A stretch of 64,000 bases of DNA from NCBI RefSeq assembly GCF_017833415.1, contig NZ_JAFICC010000002.1, positions 62,001 through 126,000 of the forward strand. The letters run 5' to 3'. The position numbers were made by a program, and so were the translations under genes. The notes under the pieces were generated by a model that searched no databases, was not told where the DNA came from, and saw nothing but the letters and a program-made list of their open reading frames with translations. Each line of letters starts with the position of its first letter. Within the stretch, counting starts at the first letter, position 1. Source of the stretch: Flavobacterium sp. 1355 (GTDB lineage Bacteria > Bacteroidota > Bacteroidia > Flavobacteriales > Flavobacteriaceae). Below are positions 26,920 through 35,208 of the stretch, piece by piece.

Positions 26920-27666
26920 ATGTTATCAATAAAAAACCTTCACGCCTCAATTGGTGATAAAGAAATCCTGAAAGGAATTAATATAGAAGTTAAAGCTGGC
27001 GAAGTACACGCGATCATGGGACCAAACGGTTCTGGAAAAAGTACACTTTCGGCTGTAATTGCCGGAAACGAAAACTACGAAGTTACTGACGGAGAAGTTT
27101 TCCTTGACGGAGAAGATCTTGCTGATCTTGCTCCTGAAGAAAGAGCTCACAAAGGGGTTTTCCTTTCGTTTCAATATCCTGTAGAAATTCCTGGAGTAAG
27201 TGTAACGAACTTCATGAAAACTGCCATCAACGAAACTCGTAAAGCAAACGGTCAGGAAGAAATGCCGGCTAACGAAATGCTAAAAGTAATTCGTGAGAAA
27301 TCTGAATTATTAGAAATCGACCGTAAATTTTTATCTCGCTCTTTAAACGAAGGTTTTTCTGGAGGAGAGAAAAAGAGAAACGAAATTTTTCAAATGGCAA
27401 TGTTAGAACCAAAATTGGCAATTCTTGACGAAACCGATTCTGGTCTTGATATCGATGCTTTGAGAATTGTAGCCAACGGAGTTAACAAATTAAAAAGCGA
27501 GAAAAACGCCATTATCGTAATCACGCACTACCAACGTTTGCTAGATTATATCGTTCCGGATTTCGTTCACGTTCTTTACAATGGAAGAATCGTAAAATCG
27601 GGAGGAAAAGAATTGGCCTACGAACTGGAAGAAAAAGGATACGACTGGATTAAAGCAGAAAACTAG
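26920..27666 (+). CDS. sufC: Fe-S assembly ATPase SufC
   Basis: A 248-residue ABC-type ATPase: Walker [15 protein letters not shown], signature [14 protein letters not shown], Walker [13 protein letters not shown], and H-loop ITHYQRLL. The EKKRNE sequence after the signature is typical of SufC. It powers conformational change of the SufBC2D scaffold and acts in the cytosol. Confidence 0.95.
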   Translation: MLSIKNLHASIGDKEILKGINIEVKAGEVHAIMGPNGSGKSTLSAVIAGNENYEVTDGEVFLDGEDLADLAPEERAHKGVFLSFQYPVEIPGVSVTNFMKTAINETRKANGQEEMPANEMLKVIREKSELLEIDRKFLSRSLNEGFSGGEKKRNEIFQMAMLEPKLAILDETDSGLDIDALRIVANGVNKLKSEKNAIIVITHYQRLLDYIVPDFVHVLYNGRIVKSGGKELAYELEEKGYDWIKAEN

Positions 27667-27725
27667 TTTACAGTTACAGTTTACAGTTTACAAAACTCAT
27701 AACTTATAACTCATAACTTATAACT
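27664..27725. repeat. Short tandem repeats between sufC and sufD
   Basis: Repeats of TTTACAG (three to four units) are followed by two copies of an ACTCATAACTTATA unit. They occupy nearly the whole 65-bp gap within an operon, so they are transcribed. They could expand or shrink by slippage. Confidence 0.6.
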
Positions 27726-27731
27726 ACAGAA

Positions 27732-29048
27732 ATGGATTTAAAAGAAAAATTAGTATCGTCTTTTATGGCTTTTGAAGAGCGTGTCGATGTACATTCAGAT
27801 TTACATGACATTCGTACAAATGCCTTAAAAAACTTCGAAAATAAAGGTTTTCCAACCAAAAAAGAAGAAGCCTGGAAATATACATCGCTAAACGCCATCT
27901 TAAAAAATGACTTTACGGTTTTTCCAAAAGAAGAAAATGCAATCGAATTTAATCATGTAAAAAAATACTTTTTACATGAAATCGACACCTATAAATTAGT
28001 ATTTATTGATGGCGTATTCAGTTCGCATTTGTCTTCTACTACGCATGACGGAATCGATGTTTGCTTAATGTCATCGGCATTGACCAAACCAAAATATAAA
28101 ATGGTAATTGATACGTACTTCAATCAAATTGCAAGTAAGGACGAAAGTTTGACTTCGTTAAACACTGCTTTTGCAAGCGAAGGCGCTTTTATCAATATTC
28201 CACAAAAGAAAGTAGCTGACAAGCCTATTGAGATTATGTATTTCTCAACAGGAAATGAATCTGCTTTATTAGTTCAACCGAGAAATTTGATTATCGTGGG
28301 GGAAAATTCACATGTTCAAATTATCGAACGTCACCAAAGTTTGAATGAAAATCCGGTTTTAACCAATTCGGTTACAGAGATTTTTGCTCAAAAACGTGCG
28401 ATTGTGGATCATTACAAAATTCAAAACGACAATCTTGAAGCGAATCTAATTGACAACACTTACGTTTCGCAACAACAGGAAAGTCACGTTTACGTGCACA
28501 CCTTCTCATTTGGAGGAAATCTGACTCGTAACAATTTGAACTTCTATCATTTTGGAGAAAGATTGACAAGTACGTTAAACGGAATTACAATCATTGGGGA
28601 AAAACAACACGTTGATCATTATACTTTGGTAAACCACGCAACACCAAATTGCGAAAGTTTCCAGGATTATAAAGGAATTTTCTCTGATCGTTCAACTGGA
28701 GTTTTCAACGGAAAAGTTTTGGTAGAAAAAGAAGCTCAAAAAACAAATGCTTTCCAAAAAAGCAACAATATTTTATTGAGCGACAAAGCAACTATCAACG
28801 CAAAACCACAATTAGAAATTTTTGCAGATGACGTAAAATGTTCTCACGGTTGTACCGTTGGTCAGCTTGATGAAACAGCAATGTTCTACATGCAATCTCG
28901 TGGTATTCCTAAAAAAGAAGCTAAAGCTTTATTGATGTACGCATTCTCAAATGCCGTTATCGAAAGCATCAAAATACCGGAATTAAAACAAAGAATTACT
29001 AAAATCATTGCCATGAAATTGGGTGTGAATTTAGGATTTGATTTGTAG
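27732..29048 (+). CDS. sufD: Fe-S cluster assembly protein SufD
   Basis: A 438-residue SufD, partner of SufB. It has the N-terminal helical segment with KKEEAWKYTSLNAIL, the beta-helix core (KVLVEKEAQKTNAFQKSNN) and the conserved CSHGCTVGQLDETAMFYMQS and GIPKKEAKALL end segment. Last gene of the first suf transcript; a long palindrome follows. Confidence 0.95.
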   Translation: MDLKEKLVSSFMAFEERVDVHSDLHDIRTNALKNFENKGFPTKKEEAWKYTSLNAILKNDFTVFPKEENAIEFNHVKKYFLHEIDTYKLVFIDGVFSSHLSSTTHDGIDVCLMSSALTKPKYKMVIDTYFNQIASKDESLTSLNTAFASEGAFINIPQKKVADKPIEIMYFSTGNESALLVQPRNLIIVGENSHVQIIERHQSLNENPVLTNSVTEIFAQKRAIVDHYKIQNDNLEANLIDNTYVSQQQESHVYVHTFSFGGNLTRNNLNFYHFGERLTSTLNGITIIGEKQHVDHYTLVNHATPNCESFQDYKGIFSDRSTGVFNGKVLVEKEAQKTNAFQKSNNILLSDKATINAKPQLEIFADDVKCSHGCTVGQLDETAMFYMQSRGIPKKEAKALLMYAFSNAVIESIKIPELKQRITKIIAMKLGVNLGFDL

Positions 29049-29053
29049 AAAGC

Positions 29054-29149
29054 TTAACCGCAAGGTTCGCAAAGATTTACGCAAGGTTCGCAAAGTTTTC
29101 ATAAAGCTTTGCGAACTTTGCGCTTTTTACATTGCGCCTTTGCGGTTAA
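29054..29149. repeat. Palindromic intergenic element with TTAACCGCAA arms
   Basis: Arms TTAACCGCAA and TTGCGGTTAA enclose repeats of GGTTCGCAAAG and its complement CTTTGCGAAC. It can fold into a long hairpin, so it may also terminate sufD and the converging operon. Related to the element at 35058-35194. Confidence 0.7.
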
Positions 29150-29154
29150 TTTTT

Positions 29155-29331
29155 TTATTTATTTTTTAATCTAACAATAAAGAGTATAAATCCGAAAAAA
29201 GATAATCCTAAACCCAAACAAAAACAAATAGTATTTATTGGATGCCCAAGTTTTGTAGCAAAACCAAAACCTCCAAGAAACCAGCCAATTATAACCATAA
29301 AAACTGGCAACAAAATATTACTTCTTTTCAT
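29155..29331 (-). CDS. 58-residue membrane protein
   Basis: A short frame of 58 codons starting at ATG 29331 and ending at TAA 29155. It encodes two hydrophobic helices (ILLPVFMVIIGWFLGGFGF and ICFCLGLGLSFFGFILFIV) with a Lys/Asn-rich end (RLKNK). It starts 5 bp after the serine hydrolase stop on the same strand, so the two are probably co-transcribed. No family recognised. Confidence 0.6.
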   Translation of the reverse strand: MKRSNILLPVFMVIIGWFLGGFGFATKLGHPINTICFCLGLGLSFFGFILFIVRLKNK

Positions 29332-29336
29332 TTATA

Positions 29337-30686
29337 CTATTTTTTCACACTCTCAATCACCCCCTTTAAAAACCCATTAAAATCAAAACTTTTATCACCT
29401 TCCCTTACTCCCATTCTCACAATTACCATATCCAATGACGGAATAATAGCCACCATTTGTCCTTGGTATCCGCTGCAATAAAACATATCACGAGGCACAT
29501 CGGGGAATTTTCCTCCGGCGTTTAGCCAAAACTGTGCTCCGTATTTTCCTTCAGAAGTATTTGTTGGTGTTGCAGTGTATTTAACCCAGCTTTCATCTAA
29601 TATTTGTTCTCCGTTCCAGTTTCCTTTTCTTAAATATAACAACCCAAATTTTGACCAGTCTCTAGGTGTTGCCCATCCGTACGACGAGCCTACAAAAGTT
29701 CCAGACATATCTTGTTCGACGATCATCGAATTCATTCCGATTTTGTCGATTACGGCACCGTACCAAAAATCAAGGTATTCCTGTTGGGTTTTAAATTGTC
29801 TTCTTAAAATTAGAGATAATAAATTGGTTGTTCCTGATGAGTAATTCCAATGCGTGTTGGGTTTAAACTGCGCTGGTTTGTCGAGTTGCACTTTTCCCAT
29901 ATTTTCAGCCTGAAAAAGCATTTTTGTAGCATCGCAAATCGTGCTGTAATTCTCTTCCCATTCTAAACCCGAATTCATATGAAGCAAATCGTTTATCGTA
30001 ATAATTTTACGATCATCATTTTGCCATTCTGCAACTGGAACAGGTTTATAAATATCAATTTTTCCTTGTTTGGCCAGAACTCCAAAAGCCGAACTTGTAA
30101 TGCTTTTTGTCATCGACCAGCCCAGGATTTTACTGTCTTTATTAAAACCTGTATCGTATTTTTCTGCTATCAGTTTATCTTTATATAAAACCACTACGGC
30201 ACGTGTTCGCTTTGCTTTTTCACCATTTTTATCAAATGAATCATCAACTGCTTTCTTCAATTTTGTATAATCAATATTTGAAAACACGGTATCTTTTAGC
30301 TCATTATTCCCGTAAGGAAAAGGAAGATTATTAACCAATTTGGTTCTTTTTGGAAGCAAATACGGTTTCGAAACATCAAAATCTTCATTAATTAAAGTTG
30401 CTCCTAAACCTTCACGATAAATAGCTTTTCTCTCTTTTAAACCATAAACGGCAGAAGTAGCAAACTTTCCGGCATCATCAATTGAATTCGTTGCCAGATC
30501 AATCATGTCAATATCATTGTCGGTTTTTTCGATTAACTCTTTGGAGCGATTATCGATAAAATGGCCTGAAGCTATACTTTTAGCAGAAAACCCGGAAATT
30601 AAATCCAGTTTTGGGTAGGTTGTAAATCCGAAGTACAAAAAGGCAAGAACCAAAACCAGAACGAGTAATTTTAGAAATTTTTTCAT
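29337..30686 (-). CDS. Serine hydrolase of the class C beta-lactamase/penicillin-binding type
   Basis: A 449-residue protein with an N-terminal membrane anchor or signal (LLVLVLVLAFLYFGF). The beta-lactamase-fold motifs are visible: SxxK in GWSMTKSITSSAF, a YSS motif (HWNYSSGTTN) at the YxN position, and a GYQGQM segment near the end where HxG/KTG occurs. Probably a periplasmic esterase or peptidase rather than an antibiotic-degrading enzyme. It runs against the suf genes and splits the locus into two parts. Confidence 0.8.
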   Translation of the reverse strand: MKKFLKLLVLVLVLAFLYFGFTTYPKLDLISGFSAKSIASGHFIDNRSKELIEKTDNDIDMIDLATNSIDDAGKFATSAVYGLKERKAIYREGLGATLINEDFDVSKPYLLPKRTKLVNNLPFPYGNNELKDTVFSNIDYTKLKKAVDDSFDKNGEKAKRTRAVVVLYKDKLIAEKYDTGFNKDSKILGWSMTKSITSSAFGVLAKQGKIDIYKPVPVAEWQNDDRKIITINDLLHMNSGLEWEENYSTICDATKMLFQAENMGKVQLDKPAQFKPNTHWNYSSGTTNLLSLILRRQFKTQQEYLDFWYGAVIDKIGMNSMIVEQDMSGTFVGSSYGWATPRDWSKFGLLYLRKGNWNGEQILDESWVKYTATPTNTSEGKYGAQFWLNAGGKFPDVPRDMFYCSGYQGQMVAIIPSLDMVIVRMGVREGDKSFDFNGFLKGVIESVKK

Positions 30687-30873
30687 AAATGATACAACTA
30701 TTTTTATTGCAATATAATTAATTTATGCTCACGATATTACTACTCAAATCACAAATACAATTCATAATATTGAGTAAATAGAATTAAAAATTACATAATT
30801 GATATTTCTGCTGTCGTTGATGGCGCTATAAAAGGAAATTATCGAATTGCCGTAGAAACAAATTTAGTTTTAG

Positions 30874-30881
30874 TACTTTTG
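30874..30881 (+). promoter_or_regulatory. -7 promoter element of the sufS operon
   Basis: TACTTTTG fits TAnnTTTG and lies 25 bp before the sufS ATG. The remaining 190 bp of the gap show no clear structure. Confidence 0.6.
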
Positions 30882-30906
30882 TAAATAGAATTTTTCTAAA
30901 TAAGAC

Positions 30907-32121
30907 ATGCTAGATATCCAAAAAATAAGAGCTGAATTTCCGATCCTTTCACAAAAAGTAAACGGAAAACCATTGGTATATTTCGACAACGGAGCAACTT
31001 CGCAAAAACCACAGCTTGTGATCGATGCCGAAGTGAAATACTATCAGGAAATAAACGCCAATATTCACAGAGGTGTTCACACATTAAGTCAATTAGCTAC
31101 TGATGCTTACGAAGTTTCTCGTGGTAAAGTACAACAACATATTAATGCTAAGTTTGCTCACGAGGTATTGTTTACTTCGGGAACAACCTTCGGAATCAAT
31201 TTGGTAACGAACGGTTTTGCTTCAATTTTAAAACCGGGCGATGAAGTAATTGTTTCGTCTTTAGAACATCATAGTAATATTGTGCCGTGGCAAATGTTAT
31301 GCGAAAAAACCGGAGCGACTTTAAAAGTGATACCGATGAACGAAGATGGCGAACTGATGATGGAAGCCTTTGATGCTTTGTTATCGGAAAAAACCAAAGT
31401 CGTAACCGTAAATCACATTTCGAACGCTTTGGGAATCATTAATCCGGTTAAAGACATTATTGCAAAAGCACACGCTGTTGGCGCTGCAGTTTTAATAGAT
31501 GGTGCACAGGCTGTTCCGCATTTAAAACCGGATGTTCAGGATTTAGATTGTGATTTTTATGCTTTTTCAGGACATAAAATGTGCGGTCCGACCGGAACCG
31601 GAATTCTATACGGAAAAGAAGAGTGGCTAAACAAACTTCCTCCTTATCAGGGGGGCGGTGAAATGATTAAAGAGGTAACTTTTGAGAAAACGACTTATGC
31701 TGATCTTCCCCATAAATTTGAAGCCGGAACTCCAAATATTGCAGGCGGAATTGTTTTAGGAACGGCTATTGATTATTTAAATAGTGTTGGTTTCGAAAAT
31801 ATCCAACAATATGAAAATGAACTTTTAGAGTATGCTACAAAACGTTTATTAGAAATTGAAGGTTTAAGAATCTACGGAACGGGTAAAAATAAAGCTTCGG
31901 TAGTTTCGTTTAATATTGATGGAATTCACCCCTATGATATTGGTTCAATTATAGATAAATTAGGAATTGCTGTTCGTACAGGACATCATTGTGCGCAGCC
32001 TATTATGACTTTCTTTTGTATTCCGGGAACCATTCGTGCTTCTTTCTCATTCTATAATACCAAAGAAGAAATCGATCAAATGGTAGACGCTGTTAAAAAG
32101 GCACAAACAATGTTAAGCTAA
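30907..32121 (+). CDS. sufS: Cysteine desulfurase SufS
   Basis: A 404-residue PLP enzyme of the SufS/CsdA type: FDNGATSQKP start, NIHRGVHTLS, PLP-lysine in FYAFSGHKMCGPTG, and the active-site Cys in RTGHHCAQPIM. It removes sulfur from cysteine and hands it to SufE. It heads the second suf transcript with sufE two genes downstream. Confidence 0.95.
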   Translation: MLDIQKIRAEFPILSQKVNGKPLVYFDNGATSQKPQLVIDAEVKYYQEINANIHRGVHTLSQLATDAYEVSRGKVQQHINAKFAHEVLFTSGTTFGINLVTNGFASILKPGDEVIVSSLEHHSNIVPWQMLCEKTGATLKVIPMNEDGELMMEAFDALLSEKTKVVTVNHISNALGIINPVKDIIAKAHAVGAAVLIDGAQAVPHLKPDVQDLDCDFYAFSGHKMCGPTGTGILYGKEEWLNKLPPYQGGGEMIKEVTFEKTTYADLPHKFEAGTPNIAGGIVLGTAIDYLNSVGFENIQQYENELLEYATKRLLEIEGLRIYGTGKNKASVVSFNIDGIHPYDIGSIIDKLGIAVRTGHHCAQPIMTFFCIPGTIRASFSFYNTKEEIDQMVDAVKKAQTMLS

Positions 32122-32133
32122 AAAATTAAATAT

Positions 32134-32559
32134 ATGCGAATAGTATCATTATTACTTTTAACTGTTTTTATAGCAACTGGATGTTGTAGCCAAAAAAAAG
32201 CAGACATGAAATCAACTCAAATAGAATATTCCGCTCTTTCAAGAGGATATTATAAAAAAATCCTGGTTGAAAACGAATCTGTTTCTGTCACAAATGGCAG
32301 AAATGAGGAAACCGTAAAAAATAAAATAGATGCGGCAAAATGGAATAAAATTGTAGCTGAGTTTTCTAAAATAAACTTAGACAGTCTGTCTGCCTTAAAA
32401 GGGCCAACTGAAAAACGTTTTTATGATGGTGCTGCAATTGGAAATTTAAAAATAACAACTAATGGCAAAACTTACGAAACACAAGGTTTCGACAATGGCT
32501 TTCCTCCAAAGAAAATCGAAAAATTGGTGAATTTGCTGACGGATTTTGTTAAAGAATAA
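32134..32559 (+). CDS. Small lipoprotein within the suf operon
   Basis: A 141-residue protein with a lipoprotein signal (FIATGCCSQK, Cys at about 17) and a ~120-residue domain containing YYKKILVENES and KNKIDAAKWNKIV. It fits between sufS (12 bp) and sufE (2 bp), so it is co-transcribed. Periplasmic location argues against a direct part in cluster assembly. Similar small lipoproteins of unknown function are common in flavobacteria; no specific role can be given. Confidence 0.65.
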   Translation: MRIVSLLLLTVFIATGCCSQKKADMKSTQIEYSALSRGYYKKILVENESVSVTNGRNEETVKNKIDAAKWNKIVAEFSKINLDSLSALKGPTEKRFYDGAAIGNLKITTNGKTYETQGFDNGFPPKKIEKLVNLLTDFVKE

Positions 32560-32561
32560 TT

Positions 32562-32984
32562 ATGACAATAAAAGAGATACAAAACGAAATAATTGACGAA
32601 TTCTCAATGTTCGATGACTGGATGCAGCGTTACGAGTACATCATCGAATTAGGAAAAAGTCTTCCGTTGATCAATGAAGAATATAAAACTGACGAGAATT
32701 TAATTAAAGGATGTCAGTCTAAAGTTTGGCTGCATGGTGAAGAAAAAGAGGATAAAATTGTTTTTACTGCAGATAGTGATGCGATTTTAACAAAAGGAAT
32801 TATTGCAATTTTAATTCGTGCATTTTCCAACCAAAAAGCAGCTGACATCATAAATGCTGATACTGATTTTATTGACGAAATAGGCTTAAAAGAACACTTA
32901 TCTGCCACTCGTGCAAATGGTTTGGTATCGATGATTAAAAACATCAAAATGTATGCTCTGGCATTTAATGCAAAAAACAACTAA
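32562..32984 (+). CDS. sufE: Sulfur acceptor protein SufE
   Basis: A 140-residue SufE: the start helix with FDDWMQRYEYIIELGKSLP, the conserved Cys in NLIKGCQSKVWL, and the FTADSDAILTKGIIAIL segment. It accepts persulfide sulfur from SufS and delivers it to SufBCD. Confidence 0.92.
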   Translation: MTIKEIQNEIIDEFSMFDDWMQRYEYIIELGKSLPLINEEYKTDENLIKGCQSKVWLHGEEKEDKIVFTADSDAILTKGIIAILIRAFSNQKAADIINADTDFIDEIGLKEHLSATRANGLVSMIKNIKMYALAFNAKNN

Positions 32985-32989
32985 ATTTC

Positions 32990-33082
32990 TTCTGCCATGC
33001 ATTTCACGAATTAGCACGAATTTTCGATTTGACAAAAATGCTTAATTCGAGAAATTAGTGAAATTCGTGGCGAAAAATACAA
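32990..33082. repeat. Palindromic intergenic element (ATTCGTGGC type)
   Basis: The gap between sufE and sufT holds GCCATGCATTTCACGAATTAG at one side and its approximate complement ending AAATTCGTGGC at the other, about 80 bp overall. Sister elements lie at 43.4 and 44.5 kb. Confidence 0.6.
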
Positions 33083-33091
33083 ACAAAAATT

Positions 33092-33415
33092 ATGGAACAA
33101 GAAATAGACACAAACGAATTAGGAGAATCAATTGTAAAAGTTTTAAAAGGCATTTACGATCCGGAAATTCCTGTAGATATTTATGAATTGGGATTAATTT
33201 ACGATGTAATGGTTAACACAGATTACGAAGTAAAAATCTTAATGACATTGACATCTCCAAACTGCCCGGTTGCGGAAAGTTTGCCAAGAGAAGTAGAAGA
33301 AAAAGTAAAAACAATCGAAAACATTAAAGATGTTGATGTTGAAATTACTTTCGATCCGCCCTGGAGTAAAGATTTAATGAGCGAAGAAGCAAAATTAGAA
33401 TTAGGAATGCTTTAA
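33092..33415 (+). CDS. sufT: SufT/DUF59 (MIP18-like) Fe-S assembly protein
   Basis: A 107-residue DUF59 protein: YDPEIPVDIYELGLIYDV start, a TSPNCPVAESLP motif with the conserved Cys, and the DPPWSKDLMSEEAKLELG end. This family helps mature Fe-S proteins. It follows sufE in the same direction after a palindromic spacer. Confidence 0.9.
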   Translation: MEQEIDTNELGESIVKVLKGIYDPEIPVDIYELGLIYDVMVNTDYEVKILMTLTSPNCPVAESLPREVEEKVKTIENIKDVDVEITFDPPWSKDLMSEEAKLELGML

Positions 33416-33420
33416 AAATA

Positions 33421-33491
33421 TTGTTTCAGGTTTAAAGTTTCAGGTTTCAGGTTATGCAACTTGAAACCTGAAACTTTAAACTTTAAACCAT
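33421..33491. repeat. Palindrome of TTTCAGGTTT repeats
   Basis: Tandem TTTCAGGTTTAAAG-like units on the left face AAACCTGAAACTTTAAAC units on the right, with a GCAAC centre. It fills the gap between sufT and the DUF2480 gene and could act as a partial terminator. Confidence 0.65.
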
Positions 33492-33498
33492 TTTTCAC

Positions 33499-34008
33499 AT
33501 GGAAGAAATTATCAATAAAGTTGCCAATAGTGCCTTAGAAGTTTTTGATCTTGAGGATTATTATCCAAAAGGAATGCGTGTGCAAATTGACATTTCGCAA
33601 TGGCTTCTGGAAGGATTTTTATTAAAAGAAAAAGATTTTAGAGAACATCTTAAAAATCACGATTGGTCACAATATCAAGATCAATATGTGGCTGTTCATT
33701 GTAGTACAGATGCTATAATTCCGGCATGGGCTTTAATTCTGGTGGCAGTACAACTGGCTCCATTTGCCAAAAAAGTAGTCAACGGAACAATAGAAGATCT
33801 GGACGGAAGTTTATATGAAGAAATTTTGCCTGCTATTGATTATTCTGCTTACCAGAATAAACCGGTAATTGTAAAAGGGTGCTCAAAAAAACCTGTTCCT
33901 ATGCGCGCTTACATTCTGGCTACAACTTACTTGCAGCCATACGCAAGAAGCATTATGTACGGAGAAGCTTGTTCTGCTGTACCTTTATACAAAGAATCTA
34001 AGAAATAA
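33499..34008 (+). CDS. DUF2480 family protein
   Basis: A 169-residue cytosolic protein matching DUF2480, a Bacteroidota family. Typical segments are LEDYYPKGMRVQIDISQWL near residue 20, DAIIPAWALILVA and VIVKGCSKKPVPMRAYI. Its frequent place behind suf genes suggests a link with Fe-S or sulfur metabolism, but its function is unknown. Confidence 0.8.
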   Translation: MEEIINKVANSALEVFDLEDYYPKGMRVQIDISQWLLEGFLLKEKDFREHLKNHDWSQYQDQYVAVHCSTDAIIPAWALILVAVQLAPFAKKVVNGTIEDLDGSLYEEILPAIDYSAYQNKPVIVKGCSKKPVPMRAYILATTYLQPYARSIMYGEACSAVPLYKESKK

Positions 34009-34054
34009 GGTACTTTAACACCCAATAAATCCTACATAATCTAACGGTTTTTAG

Positions 34055-34062
34055 TATATTTG
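34055..34062 (+). promoter_or_regulatory. -7 promoter element of the DUF3078 gene
   Basis: TATATTTG fits TAnnTTTG, 26 bp before the ATG, so this gene is probably transcribed on its own. Confidence 0.55.
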
Positions 34063-34087
34063 TTAACATACACTTAAACTAAACACC

Positions 34088-35038
34088 ATGAGAAAGCTAT
34101 TTATACTACTCTTCGTTTTAGCAAATATTGCTTTTGTTCAAGCCCAAAATTCAGAAAAGGAATTAGTTCAAAATACAGAAAAAGCTGTCCAAAAAATCAA
34201 TGACACTATAGAAGATGAAGGATGGAAAGCAAAGGGAACCGTATCGCTTTTATTAAATCAGTCAAGCTTCAATAACTGGATTGCCGGAGGGGAAGATAGT
34301 TTCTCAGGAACCCTGGGAATCAATTACGATTTTAATTACAAAAAAGACGATATTACCTGGGATAATAAAATACTGGCTTCTTACGGTCTTTTACAAACTA
34401 AAACAGCAGATTTCGAGAAAAAGACAGATGACCGTTTAGAATTTAATTCAATTGTAGGAAAAAGAGCTTTTGGCGAATGGTATTACTCTTTCTTTTTGAA
34501 TTTCAGGACTCAATTTTCTACCGGTTATTTATATGGAAAGGATGAAAATGGCAAAGAAATCCGAACAGAGAATACGCAATTTATGTCTCCGGGTTATCTA
34601 ACCACAGGTCCGGGTATTTATTGGTCAAAAGATGAAAATCTAAAAATTAACTTTGCACCATTAACTTCAAAATTCACTTTTGTTGATGGTTCTTACACAT
34701 CCGGAATTGACAGGGGAACAGATTTGCCTTATGTAGATGGAGATTATTTTGGTGTAAACGCCAACAAAACCATGCGATATGAACTTGGTTTTTATGCTTC
34801 TGTTTATTACAAACTCGCTATAATGACGAATGTAACAGCTGAGAATACTTTGAATTTATATTCTAATTATTTAGAAGATCCTCAAAATGTAGACATCAAT
34901 TATTCTTTGAATATTATCATGAAAGTAAATAAATTTCTATCAGCCAATTTAGCTTTTCAGGCTATTTATGATGATAATGCCTTTCAGGGATTTCAAACCA
35001 GAGAAGTATTTGGTTTAGGAATTAATTTTGGGTTTTAA
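34088..35038 (+). CDS. DUF3078 outer-membrane beta-barrel protein
   Basis: A 316-residue protein with a signal peptide (LFVLANIAFVQAQ). The start of the mature part matches DUF3078 (GTVSLLLNQSSFNNWIAGG, then GTLGINYDFNYKKDD). Alternating aromatic strands and an end of FGLGINFGF indicate an outer-membrane barrel. Function unknown; common in Bacteroidota. Confidence 0.85.
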   Translation: MRKLFILLFVLANIAFVQAQNSEKELVQNTEKAVQKINDTIEDEGWKAKGTVSLLLNQSSFNNWIAGGEDSFSGTLGINYDFNYKKDDITWDNKILASYGLLQTKTADFEKKTDDRLEFNSIVGKRAFGEWYYSFFLNFRTQFSTGYLYGKDENGKEIRTENTQFMSPGYLTTGPGIYWSKDENLKINFAPLTSKFTFVDGSYTSGIDRGTDLPYVDGDYFGVNANKTMRYELGFYASVYYKLAIMTNVTAENTLNLYSNYLEDPQNVDINYSLNIIMKVNKFLSANLAFQAIYDDNAFQGFQTREVFGLGINFGF

Positions 35039-35057
35039 ATCTTTGAAACTATAAAAT

Positions 35058-35194
35058 TTACCGCAAAGGGCGCAAGCATTTATTTACAAAGCTTAATTTA
35101 TAAAATAAAAGTTCGCAAAGCTAAATCAACATATAGCTTTGCGAACTTTTTTATGATAATCACTTTTAATAAATATTTGCGCCCTTTGCGGTAA
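35058..35194. repeat. Nested palindrome with perfect 18-bp terminal arms
   Basis: TTACCGCAAAGGGCGCAA (35058-35075) and its exact complement (35177-35194) enclose an inner palindrome of AAGTTCGCAAAGCT and AGCTTTGCGAACTT. The whole element lies between converging genes. Its inner core is shared with 29054-29149, which points to a mobile, non-coding repeat family. Confidence 0.8.
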
Positions 35195-35208
35195 AAAATT
35201 TATTATTC

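Noticed and set aside
29337..30686. Antibiotic-resistance beta-lactamase
   Set aside because: Only the general class C/PBP fold motifs are visible; the second motif is YSS rather than YAN, and a long membrane-anchored N-terminus suggests an esterase or peptidase-like hydrolase.
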